DNA of 64,000 bases, taken from NCBI RefSeq assembly GCF_030272615.1, contig NC_081412.1, positions 99,695,796-99,759,795 of the forward strand, given 5' to 3'. Numbering within the stretch: position 1 is the stretch's first letter; each line of letters opens with the position of its first letter. A model generated the notes under the pieces. That model did no database searches and was not told the origin of the DNA. It saw only the letters and a list, made by a program, of their open reading frames with translations. Shown here piece after piece: positions 21,005 through 32,339 of the stretch. This DNA comes from Cryptomeria japonica. Taxonomy: Eukaryota > Streptophyta > Pinopsida > Cupressales > Cupressaceae. The position numbers and the translations under genes are program-made.

Positions 21005-23899
21005 ATTAGGGTCCTCTTATGGTTGATTTTGGATGCTGGGTTGCATACTTTGTGTAAGATCTTGTGTAGAGTCTTGATATAGGACACTAATGCCCTACAT
21101 GCCATATTGTTGTTCAACCATCTTTTTCTTTTGAGATCGAGTTGTGACCATACAAGAATAGCCTTATAAAGATTGATTAGAGGAAGAAGAAATTTGATGA
21201 AAGGACTTAGCAAGGATCCTGGATTTTGGATCCAATTTGAATTTGATGAAATTGGATTTGATTGATTGGTAGAGTCTTTGGACTAGGGCACATGAGGATT
21301 TTAGGTGGGAGATGTTGATGAAACCACAAGCAAGGTAATGACCAAGCTGGGTAAAATTTAGACCTTAGGATAATGATCAAAGTCTTTCTTCTACTAAGGA
21401 TTGAGTAATGATCCTAAGAAAAGTAAAGACATGAGATAAGAGTCTTGATCAACTCAAAGGATGGGGAAAAGGTACTTGGAGAGGATTCTTCTTCAAGCAC
21501 AAAGCCAAATGATCAATTGATTAAGGATGAGGTCTTTCACAAGGCATAAAAACTTAACGTGAGGTTAAATTGGATTACAAGATGATTTAATTTGGATTTG
21601 AGAATTGATTTGATGATTGAAGATGATTGATTTGTGATCAATTGATGTGCTAAGTCCTTAGGAAAGATTGAGGATGATTGATCAAAGAGAGTTGATAGTG
21701 GTGATTAGAAGAAATTTGATGACTAGGCTATCCTTAGCATGAACATGATTTAATAGATGATTGGTTTGGATGGAAAGTTGTATGAAGGGATGCGACCACC
21801 CTGATTTTGATGATAGTTGGTGTTAAAAGACAAACCAAAACCTTGATGGAGGGCACAAACTCTTAATTCATCACTAGAATCAAACTCATTGCTATGACTA
21901 TGGATGTAATCGTGGTAATGGTGCAAAAAGGTCCTATGTTTAAGCAAGAGTTTGCGATCTGTGTACCAAAACTTTCAAGGTCTAATAAGTTGTGCTTGTG
22001 TGAGCTTCTTTTTCTTTATTGGTCGGTGGATTGACTTCTTGGGATGCTTATACGACTCGGGCTTATGAAACATGAGATGGAAGAAGTTCTGACATAGTTT
22101 GGGACTTGTTTGGAAGACTTGAGTTTGTTATGACTTGGACTTGATTGATGTTGGTTCAAAATTTTTGCGTGACTAGGACATGACCTTGAATATGATGTGG
22201 ACTAGACTTGAATTTGATGATAATGACTAGGAAGTTGACTAATTATACTCTTGGCAAGAAGACAAAATAAACACATTGGACATTAATTCAAATAAGCACA
22301 TAAAACATATCAAGCTACCCTAAGGAATTGGCTAAAGAGGAAAACCTTTGCTTGTTGACTCAGGTACACACCCAATAGCTAATTAGAATACAACTGCTCG
22401 GTCTCATGCAATGGATTCCCAACGCCGTATTAGCTAACTCCAAACGCTAATGGGGGCATGATATGGCAAGTCTCTTGGGGGAGTTACTATCTCCCCGCAC
22501 AAAGATTATCCACCTTTCGGAGGTGAATCAGGTGGCCTCTAATCCTAGAGTTATTAATATGGATTTCTGTTCGAAGACTACTCCTTGTAGTCGTGCAAGC
22601 ATGATTAAGGCCTATAGCCCTACAAATTACCAAGAAAGATGTAGTCACACAAGCACGATTGGGACCTAAAGGCCCTACAAAATGCCCAATATGAGAGTGA
22701 ATTTCCAAATAGCTCCATCCTCCGAAACTTTCATCTCAAGAGGCCTATTTATTATAGTGAGTCGAAATGCCTAGGTCCGGCCGTACTCACTTGGGTCGTT
22801 CCCCTCTCACCAATGTCTAAGCAAATCGAGAGGGCAGACCCGCTAAAAGAAAGCACTCAACAAACTAGAAAAGTGCCAAAGGTTGGGATTTTTGATTGTC
22901 TAGATAGACAAGAGCATACTCTCCTACTTTCACACTTTTCCCAAACAAACTTAAGCACTTTAGTTATTTTACCTTCCTAATTAAATCTAGGTGCCTAAGA
23001 TAAAAAAGAAAGACACGAGATTTGTTTGTATCTCCTTGGAAACCTACAAAACAAAATGATTAGTAGTTTTTAATCAATGCATTCTTTGGCAAGCGAGCTG
23101 CAAAACAACTGTTAGTATTCTAGGATGATGTCTTGGATTGATAGAAAAACCTGCAAAAAATTTAAAATTTTGATTAGTAGACAAAGGTCTGTAGAAACAG
23201 TGCTCATGCTGTTTTGCAGACATTTGCATCGAAGCGCCTGTGCAGGCACTAAAACACTTGCGTACGCGCTAAAGGGGGGTATAAAATTAAAAATAATAGG
23301 TACTGTATGAAAATTTAAAAATAATAGAATATACCCGCAGTCACGCCGATGAAGAGTCAGACGTGCTAAAATGCGAGTGTATGCATTGAAATAGGTTAGC
23401 AAAAAAAAAAACAATAGACAAAGATCCAAAAAATTTGAATTTTTGAAAATGAGCCCCAAACCACTAAAGTGCCCATGCTAAATTGGAAAACTTAGAGTAA
23501 AAAGATTGTAAAACTACTAAAAAAAAGATTTTTTCTTTTTTCTTGGATTTTTTCTTTTTTAATGTTTTTTGTTATTAATTAGGTAATAAAAACAAAAAAT
23601 ATAGCAAAACATTAAACTTAAAGGAAATGTGAAAATGTTGCTGTTGGAAGCGCTGTTTTAGTGTCGATCGTGCTGTTTTAGGATCCTGCAGAAAGACGGG
23701 TTAAAAATTCAAATCCTGAATGCTCGCGCTAAAGCGCGTGCGCACGCGCTCGCTAAACTTTTGTCGCTTGTGCTAAACTCGTGGCGCTCGCTCTAATTTA
23801 TAGACTCTCGCATTGTTTTGATATCTGCGACAAAAAGCTCACAAAAACTCCAAAAAAAGTTAAATTTTAGGGACGTGGGTCCCATCGGGCGTGCCAGAA
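21005..23899 (-). other. Long 5' leader between primer-binding site and gag
   Basis: The leader is nearly 2.9 kb, with no ORF I can support. At 22588-22690 there is a degenerate tandem duplication of about 55 bp (tagtcgtgcaagcatgatta... and tagtcacacaagcacgattg...). At 23220-23810 alternating-purine GC-rich words (gcgcgtgcgcacgcgctcgc and similar) stand out from the AT-rich surroundings. The minus ORF 23112-23459 is probably chance. Confidence 0.5.
23878..23899 (-). promoter_or_regulatory. Candidate primer-binding site of the gypsy element
   Basis: On the minus strand, directly after the LTR end ...CTCTTCA, the sequence reads TTCTGGCACGCCCGATGGGA. TGGC-starting sites of this form are common primer-binding sites in plant gypsy elements. 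The tRNA was not identified. Confidence 0.55.
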
Positions 23900-25151
23900 T
23901 GAAGAGGGAAAAAACCAGCAAGGTGAGATTAGGTGGTTAGTATGCAAATAGAGCATTCAAACACATAAAAACCTAAAAACATCAAACAAACCACATAAAA
24001 CACAAAACAAATATTTATACCTTGCAAATTTATACCTTCTCCTTTGGATTGAGCCTTTGATGGAGCCAAAGATGTGACCCTCCTTGACTTGATTGGATTG
24101 GATCCCTTGTTGAATGTGGATGACTCTCCAAGATTGTGCACAATATGATTAGATGGAATGGATGAGGGGTTTTGACTAAGTGATGGATGAGTGGAAAATT
24201 GAGTAGAGTTTAGATGCTATGGATGATTTATTAGACTCAGTTGGACAACATAAGCTTAACTACTTTGGAGATGTGAAATAAGAGGATGGAGTCCTCAATT
24301 TATAAGAAAAGAGGAGAAGAAATGGAGGGCTAGGATTGATCCAAGATGAAGGGTTAGGATTCCATGTGAGCCCACACATGGCCCAAGAGGAGGTAACAAG
24401 ACAAGTGTGGAGACCAAGAGATACGCCTTAAAGACATTTCTTGTCTCCACACTCCTCAAGGCTCATTGCGAAGACTTCCCAATGTGCCTAGGGAAGAGAA
24501 AGGAATAAAATATGCCTTGAGAGATGGGGATGATGAATTAAAAATTCTTCAAAAATGATGATCATAGGGATTTGAGGAATAAGGAGGAATTAAAATTTTC
24601 CTTGGAGGAGGAGATGTCTAGAGGAATGTGAGATTCACCTAGGAAAAGGGCATTTAAGGAAGGTGGTTGGATGGAAGGGACAAGGAGTTGACTTTGTGGC
24701 TAATCATGAGGATTAGCAATTAGCAATTAATTAGGAGAGGGATTAAAAGAATGATTAGGTGGGATTAGGACAAATAGGATTTGTAGGAGGATTTGACTAG
24801 GAGAGAGAATGAGTGGAGGGAATTAAAAATTAGAAAAATAATGATAAGTGAGATTAGGGGGGTTTCTAGAAGAATTCATTAGGTTGATGATGAATTAGGA
24901 AAATGTGACTTGTAGGAATCACCTGGATCAATTAATTAATTGAGATTAGTTAATTAAAGGGGATATTTAGAGAGAACTAATTTTAGGGTTTTAAGAAGAA
25001 CAAAGGTAGATTGATTTATTGAATAAATCAATAACTAGACTATAGTGACAATATTAAAATTATTTAATTAATATTGAGAAACTATAGGGATTGACATAAT
25101 TAATAAATTAATTATGTGAGGAAATTAAATTAATTAATTTAAGTGTCTACA
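23900..25151 (-). mobile_element. 5' LTR of the gypsy element, 1252 bp
   Basis: The termini on the minus strand are TGTAGACAC...CTCTTCA. The right edge (25151) coincides with the start of homology between the two segmental-duplication copies (25152), supporting it as the insertion boundary. The U3 part is full of ttaattaa words. A TATA box candidate (TATAAATT, minus, 24297-24304) would place transcription start near 24270. The candidate primer-binding site follows. The ORF at 23929-24141 lies in the LTR and is not a gene. Confidence 0.7.
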
Positions 25152-27790
25152 CTGTTGACTTAGGGACTTAGGTTTTGTTTGAGGGAACCCAGTTTCTTCA
25201 AACTCTTTGATTGCATCATACAATGACAACCAATCTATTATTTTTTATTAGCTTGGAGTTTATGGAAGGGTTTATGTTACAAGACATATTGAATACAACC
25301 TCATTTAATTTAGTTTTAGAAGATAGAGGATATGTGTAAATTGTTGTTCTTGTCAGTTTCAACTTTAAAATGTGCCATGATAGCTTTGCTTCAAGAAAGT
25401 TGCATGTGGAAATAAAGTAAAGGTGAGTGAGAGGAATGTTTGGATGGTTGAAGGGCTATTGGAGATTGTTATTTTCCTCCCAAACAAGGGTATGCATGTG
25501 GAACTAGAGAAGGATAGTGAGTAGAGATATGATGTTGTGAAGATCTTATGAGCAATCAAAAGGAAGGGTACCAGTGAGCAGTGAGCAGTGACATACCAAA
25601 ATACAAAGGTATAATGCATAAAAACTGTATGATACATTTATTTTGACAATTCTACATAGTATGACAGTCAAGAAGGGGTAAAGCACTATCTCATATTGCC
25701 ACTATTAGCACAAAGCAAAGGTTTCAAATGAAAAGAGAGAAGCTTCAAGATAGAGAAAAGTTATATCTACAAAAGCTTGTGATTGAGAATATGTGAGAGA
25801 CTTGAGTGTATGATGAATGAAATTATAGTATTGAAGTTAGTCATAAAGTCCATATGAAACAAAGACATCTTCAAGTCTTAATAGTGTCTTATGTAGCAAT
25901 GGTGAGCATAATAGTTTTGTTGGTGAAGTTGAAAATAAAGATTTCATCATATCTTGAGATTTGTGTACTGATTTATCATCATTTTTGGATAGAAAGAAGA
26001 TAAAATTAAGTTGAAAATTCTTAGTAAATTTCTAACCAACCCAGTTCATATTTTTAAAAAAGTTAGCCATCATCACCTACAACCATTTTGTCTTTATTTT
26101 AAGATCCATGATGTGGGTACCTCCAATTTTTGGCGGGGAGAAGAAATGGAATGATAGAAATATGCTTGAAATTTTTTATAAAAAAATAGTTTTATATTTT
26201 ATGAGAATTCAATTAATAAAGTTTTCTACTACTCTTAAATTTTTTTTGTTACAACTCTACCAAAAAGTCTTTAATGATAAAGGGTAGTCAAGGTTGAGTA
26301 TCAATCAAGGCCATCATAAAATAAAAATAAGATCATGCACTCAGTCATGATAGTTACAAGGGATAATCATAATTGAAGTAAGACAACCTAAAAAAGAAGC
26401 ATGAGTGATAATAGTGGGCATGTTTGAATTCAAGGAATCAAAATGCATGCAGTTTAGGGGCATCATAATGTCCATTTTGGTTAATTTTGAGTTGCCCAAT
26501 GGATAAGGGTATGGTTGGATGAGATTTTGAAACTATTAGATGACTGTTTGAAGCATTTATGGAGGTCTTTATGACCTAAAATTAGTTGAATCCGATCCCT
26601 CGGTAGTGAAAGAAAAAAAGGATAATTGTTGAAGCACATGGAAAGCATCTAGGGGTAGACTGGTGAGTTGTCCAAATGATGGAGTAGATAAAAGGGTCAA
26701 TTGAAGACCTTTTCCAGCTACTTCCAAGCAACTAGGGGCAAAAATTTAATGCCTCTTACGGACCAGTCATAGGGGCAGTTTGTTCTTTATCAATGAAGCA
26801 GTTTGGAGCATTTTTAGGGTCTTATATGGCCATTTTCGACTACATCTGACCTAGCAAGAGAAAGAGGACTTCTTCAACCATCAAGTCAAGGACACTTGTC
26901 ATCTTTTTCAACAACACATGTTGCAAGCTTTTTATGCCTGTAAAGCTTATAAATATTCAATTGTCAAGCCTTTTGAAGGATAATTTCGTCTTTCATCTTT
27001 GCAACTATTGTAGCTTTTGAAGCTCTTTGAAGCAAAAAGACTGTCTTGTAACTCAGAATCAGTCACCTTTTGATTGAAACAATATCTATGCAAGCTTTCA
27101 TTTTTAAGCAATTTTTGAATATTTTTCAGATTTTATCATTGTAAAAGCACCTTTCCATCAATAAAGTTCAATTTCATTACCTTCAAAAGCTTGTTCTTTT
27201 GTGTGTGTTCCAGTAGTTGATGCATTTTTTCTTGTGATTTTTATGAAATACTTAAACAGATCTTTCAGTTGCAACACCTTAGAACAATATAACATATATA
27301 TTCATGTAGGTTGTTAGGTGTGTAGTATGCAAATTTAGTCATTAGCTGTGAAAACTCTCTTTCCTTCTTTTGGTCTTTGTATAATCAAACCTTCTTACAA
27401 AATGTTGATGTATGGATGTATGAAATACTTAAAGTTATGCAAAAAGGTCACTTGAATAGCTAAAAATTGTGTGTCAAATCAGTGATTAGGTTTGAAATAT
27501 CAAATTTGGTGCATCACTAATATAATCGTAGATTCATTTTCAAGTATCATTTTCTCTTTTCCTCAGAAAATTCAGTAGTTCAGGAGTAGTTTTTAGAGTA
27601 AGTTTTGAAGGGAGCCAACCCTTTAACTTGGAGGTTTGATCTCACATAAGGTACCCACACCTTGATATCATTCCCATATTTCAATAGGTTGTTGAACTCT
27701 TCAAGTTCACTAGGGTGAAAATCTCATTGATAACAATAATTACAACTATTTTCCCCCTCTTTGTGCTTGTGCAAATTCAAATCTATAATT
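25152..27790 (+). repeat. Segmental duplication, copy B, left block
   Basis: The block is collinear with 2580-5190. The homology ends near 27780 at cttgtgcaaatt, where this copy continues into 4.1 kb not present in copy A. The copy A short ORFs are not preserved here, so the block is treated as non-coding. Confidence 0.85.
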
Positions 27791-29272
27791 TTACGATAGT
27801 CTGTAGGTATAGTCCTAAGATCATGTTTATAGAGACAAAGACTGATAGAGTAGATTCAAGAGAAGAGACTTGGATATGGGCACCTAGTGGCCTAGTCCTA
27901 CACATTCTAGTAGAAAATTTGAGAAATAAAAGTTTTGGGTCCATTGATCCTAGATTTGAGTAGTCTTTACAATTAGATGCCCTCTAGAATAGGACACCCT
28001 CCACTCGTGTCTGGCACTTTTAGGCTTTGCTTGCTATCATAGGTGCACCTCTATATCTTTGTTCCATTTCTATAGTTTTCAGTGATTTTTTTTTGTGTTC
28101 GTAATTCTATTTCAATAGTTTATTTTGTCATTCATGGTTGCTTCTAGACTTAATTAGCTCACATATAAATCATTTGGTCCATCTTCTCTGCAACAAAGGA
28201 ATAGAACCTAGGTTGTTTGATTCTTTTTAATTAGAGTTAGTCAGTCATAACACCTTAGGTCTATTTGTATTCCAATATTTTTATGGAAGAGAGGTTGGTT
28301 CTAGTTAAATTAATAGGTAGATTTGTCCATGTCTCTTTTCCATATAAAACAATACACATATAAACTTTGAACAAAAATAAGGATTCGAACTAACAACTTT
28401 AATCCCTATTCCACATTTAAATACAACCTTTAGATTGAGCTAATAAGTATACATAAAAAAGATGAAAGAAGATATAAAATCCCTCACCCATAAGTATTTT
28501 GTTGCACTTAAGGTAGATAAATTCAAGATGAATTGGTGTGTGAAAGATTCTGTGTAAGGTATTAAGAAAAAAACATAACTTTGCATTCAATGTTCATCTT
28601 AAAATGGGCGGATATGATGAGCTATATATAGATTTGGAGGATATAGTATCAATAATTGAGATTGAGTTGGAAGATTAATGACTAGGAATGATTGGGATAA
28701 TTGGATTTATTTGAAACCTCTGATAGTAACATTGTGATTGTATCACTTGAAGATGCCCATGATCGAAGGGATTTAAAGGGCTAGAATTTTCTTGGAGAAA
28801 ATGGAGGGTTTAGATCCCAAAATTCCTTTTCTAGAGCCATGTTCAATCTTGAGCAATGTGCAAGATTGCCTTGATGAATCATGATTTAGATTGTGAAAAT
28901 GATTAGCTAATTATTTTCGGTTAACTAATGATTTGCAGGATAAATAAGAATTAAATAAATATATTATATATATTTAATTTATTTGAAATAAAAATGATTA
29001 TAATAAAAAACTTAAATAAGTAAATGTTAGATTTATTCATTAAGAATAAACATATATAAATAAGCAAATAAATTTATTTAATAAATTATCTTAATTTATT
29101 TAATTTGTTAGGTAATGTTAACACATTGGAATATTACATTGTTAACTATTGTGTTTACATAGTTACCATTTATGCTATTACAAGGGTTTGTTCTCAACTA
29201 TTTCTCTCCTCATATAAATTCCCTTAAGATCTTTGAATAATGAAGCAATTAAGTAGATGATGCTACTGAAAG
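27791..29272. other. Intergenic, specific to copy B; no gene recognised
   Basis: AT-rich sequence without supported coding capacity. The plus ORF 27715-27963 begins in the repeat and has no recognisable domain. Very AT-rich with attta repeats at 28940-29110. Confidence 0.5.
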
Positions 29273-29877
29273 AAGATGATGAAAATAATGATCACCAAAA
29301 CCTTGTTGGGTATGAGAACATTAAGGTATGGTAAAAATCTGGTTGTGGTGGCTTTCATTCATACTCATACATTCATTTATTCTTACCATTCCATTGAATC
29401 ACATCAATGGTGACGTGACTCTAAAAAATTCATTTCTTATTCTAATTAAGATGTTGAAAATAGTGCTTTTCCAAAAGTTTTTTGATACTTCTTTTTTGGC
29501 AGGAAGGTTTTTGGCTCATGGGATTTGGCACAGGGCTTTGGAAAATTTTGTCTTCTTCCATTGATAGCAGCTGTGGAGTCTACAGTTGAAAATTATCTGA
29601 TGGGTTTTTTTGGCAAATTGTCATATAGGCTCTATGCAAAACTAATATTATATGTGTTGTGACTGCATTTTGTATGTGGTTTTGGGCGGGGTGCATAAAC
29701 TAATCCGTTAGATACTATAGGTTTATTTTATGAGCTGTGACCAGAGGTTTTCTTCCCAGGATTCTTTCCTTCGGTATTCTCTTTGAATCCTGTGTAAAAA
29801 ATTAAAAAATATTAATAAAAAAGTTTAGTGGAATAATCTACTTTTATTGAAAAAAAAAAAAAAGATGATGAAAATAA
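29273..29877 (+). mobile_element. 5'-truncated LINE tail with 16-bp target-site duplications
   Basis: The insert 29289-29861 ends in an A-run (about 29850-29861) and carries a T-rich LINE-like 3' region with aataaaa near its end. It is flanked by identical 16-bp copies, aagatgatgaaaataa, at 29273-29288 and 29862-29877. The long A-tail plus long direct repeats is the signature of target-primed insertion. Only the extreme 3' end was copied, so no ORF2 domain remains. The 78-codon ORF at 29328 lies inside and has no recognisable domain. Confidence 0.85.
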
Positions 29878-31911
29878 GGAAAGCTTCAATGGTTTAACGA
29901 GACTCTGTGAAGAAAATATTATGTGAGGATTAAAAAGTTGTATATATGTTGTGAGCATTGGAAATTAGAAGTTAACTTTTGGAGTTTATATTAATTGATA
30001 AAGTGAAGTTAGAATAGTTAGTAGTCTTTGACATTGTGATGGGCATGCTAATTAATAGAAGCTTATATGCCAGACATTTTTTTTTCAATAGTTTAAAACT
30101 TATGGTATTGGTTGGTCAAAAATAATGGACTCAAGTTTGGTTTGTTCCTCTGGGTGTGGATAAGATATATTATAGGTGTTTGTTGTGTTTGAATACAATT
30201 TTCCTTTTTTTTTTTTAATGTGTGATGAGGTTGTTGTTTTTTTTTGGTATTTTATGAAATTTTAAAAATTTCGATTGAAATTATATTTGATCATGATAAG
30301 TTTTCATATTAATTTTGTAGTGTGATCATTTTAAGAGCACACAATGCTATTAGAAATCATGATATTATCTTCATATTGATCAATTTGTCTCACTTGATGC
30401 TTAACAATTGAAAGTCATTTGGGTCTCAATCAACATTTGACATTAATAAGCCAGATAAGGTATGCACATGCTTATGTAATTTAAACACATAATATCAAGT
30501 TGTTATTGAAATAGTATTTTTATGGTTATTTTATTTAATGGTAATATGCATCTTATGTGGTTATCTAAAATTGGATAAATAGATAAGAGCATGTCCATGA
30601 AAATGGAGGACTAGAAGGAGGTCAAAAGTGACCACTCTTTTTCTTGAAATTAGTTAAAAATTAATTTTGAATGAGAAATTGAATATTGTTACACTCAAAT
30701 TTTGAAGATGTGGCACTCACAAGATTAATAGTATTTAAAATCAAATTTTATAGCTATTTTATTTTTAAATCTTGGAGATTAAGAGGTTCAAATGGAGGAA
30801 CACAAAAAGTGCTCATGTTTTGGTTAGAAAAATATAACATAACATCTAGTGTAATCTTTCTAAAATGTTAGCTTTTTTTAAGTATTTCACAAATCACTTT
30901 GGTGGAAAATTAGCTAGAATCATGTACTTTATGCTTGATTTTCTATTAATTTTTTACTTAATATATAATTTTTTTCTAATTTTAAAAGTGGACACATTCT
31001 AAAAATTAAAAAATGAGCATATTCCACTCTATTTTTTAAAAAACTAATTGATTTTTAATGTGTATATAAAAGAATTTTAACAATAAAAATATAATATATT
31101 TCCAATTTGATGAATGCATAAAAAATGAAACCAAAATATCCGAGTTAAACTACTCCCACTACTCTATACCTCAACATTGAAGAAAGGGAAAATATTATCT
31201 TTTTAAATTTGAATAAATATGAATTTATTACCTAGACATTCCCTCCAAATTTAAGGATTGGTGGACCATTAAGATTAATAGTATGACCATGTTCATTTTG
31301 TCCCAAAAATAAAATAAAAATGTATAAAGATGAATATAAAAGTGTGGAATAAGAAGTAATTTGGAAATATCTTTTGCAAAAGGTATAAAGTCTTTGTTGA
31401 TTTAGATTCCTTTAGAAATAAATTTAAGGAAATGACATGAATCAAGATACCTACTATATGGAAAAAAAACATTTTTTATATATATCAACCATTTAGAAAA
31501 AAATTTAAGGAAATTTAATGTAATTCCCTTGAGATTATTGAATAATATATCAACCATTTTACCTTTGGTAATATGATTAATTTTAGAGGAAGAGTCATTA
31601 TCATAATATTGAATCTATTTGGGGATGTCTACCTCTTGTAGGCACAAAGAGGATCTAGATAGTAGGGAACATATCAAAATAGAGATAAAAAGGGAGCTCA
31701 AGCCAAATACTTCGTCATGAAAAAATAAGGATTCTGAATATTTGAAAGCACACACATCACAAATATGTACATTAAAAAAATAGACAAAAATAAGAGACAA
31801 ATAATATACATAGGTTTAAAGAATCTCTCCTTCAAGAGAAGTAATGCTTAAGGTGTTGACCATGAACTAATAGCAGCTTTAAGAAATATCTATCCAAACT
31901 CTTGAGATAAA
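29878..31911. other. Intergenic, specific to copy B; no gene recognised
   Basis: AT-rich non-coding DNA. No domain, RNA gene or clear element end could be identified. Short ORFs (30686-30871, 31615-31800) look like chance. Confidence 0.5.
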
Positions 31912-32339
31912 AGATGGGTGGGTGCAAAAAGTTGGGTCCCAATTAAGGGAAAGTGTGCACATTGGGAACAATGCCACTAGTAACGGGGCCTTGTTATTTT
32001 CTAAATGGGCCCTATTTTGGTTCAAGGTCCTGTGATTGAAATAACAAGGTCCCGTTTTATAAAACGGGGCCTCGTTTTGTGAAATTATTTTCACAACAAA
32101 AAACATAATGAGGACCCATGATTATTTAAATAGGTTCCCGTTTATATAACAGGTCCCCATTATTTAAAAATTTGAAAACTACTTTGCCATGTACATGGGG
32201 ATTCGAGTTAGGAATGGTAGAGACCAAACCTAAGCCTTGGACCTACAAGGTTAAATAATGTAACAAAATACTGACTTCTAGCATATGTTTGATGCCCATT
32301 TTTATAAAATTACCAGACAAAATTAAAACTCATTAGAGA
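31912..32339 (+). repeat. Segmental duplication, copy B, middle block, with hairpin and palindrome
   Basis: Collinear with 5187-5577. It retains the inverted-repeat arms in slightly degraded form (31985-32001 and about 32038-32053) and adds a perfect 18-bp palindrome, cccgttttataaaacggg, at 32051-32068. In this copy no chromovirus interrupts the junction with the next block. Confidence 0.8.

Larger units (their letters stand above)
14150..25151 (-). mobile_element. Pol-less Ty3/gypsy element with an antisense plant-mobile-domain ORF (Tat/Ogre-like layout)
   Basis: In element orientation (minus) there is a 5' LTR (25151-23900), a candidate primer-binding site beginning at 23899, a leader of nearly 2.9 kb, gag (21004-19104), a 3' internal region with no recognisable reverse transcriptase or integrase, and then an ORF on the opposite strand (about 14588-16690). 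The long leader and the extra antisense gene in a long 3' internal region fit the Tat lineage (compare Grande gene 23 in maize), which is established knowledge. The absence of pol makes it non-autonomous or deleted. No 3' LTR was found, because the element abuts the LINE at 14150. Confidence 0.7.

Noticed and set aside
2580-27790. The two long direct repeats considered as LTRs of one giant element.
   Set aside because: They lack TG...CA ends and a primer-binding site, continue past several blocks, and one runs into the 3' flank of a cellular gene, so segmental duplication fits better.
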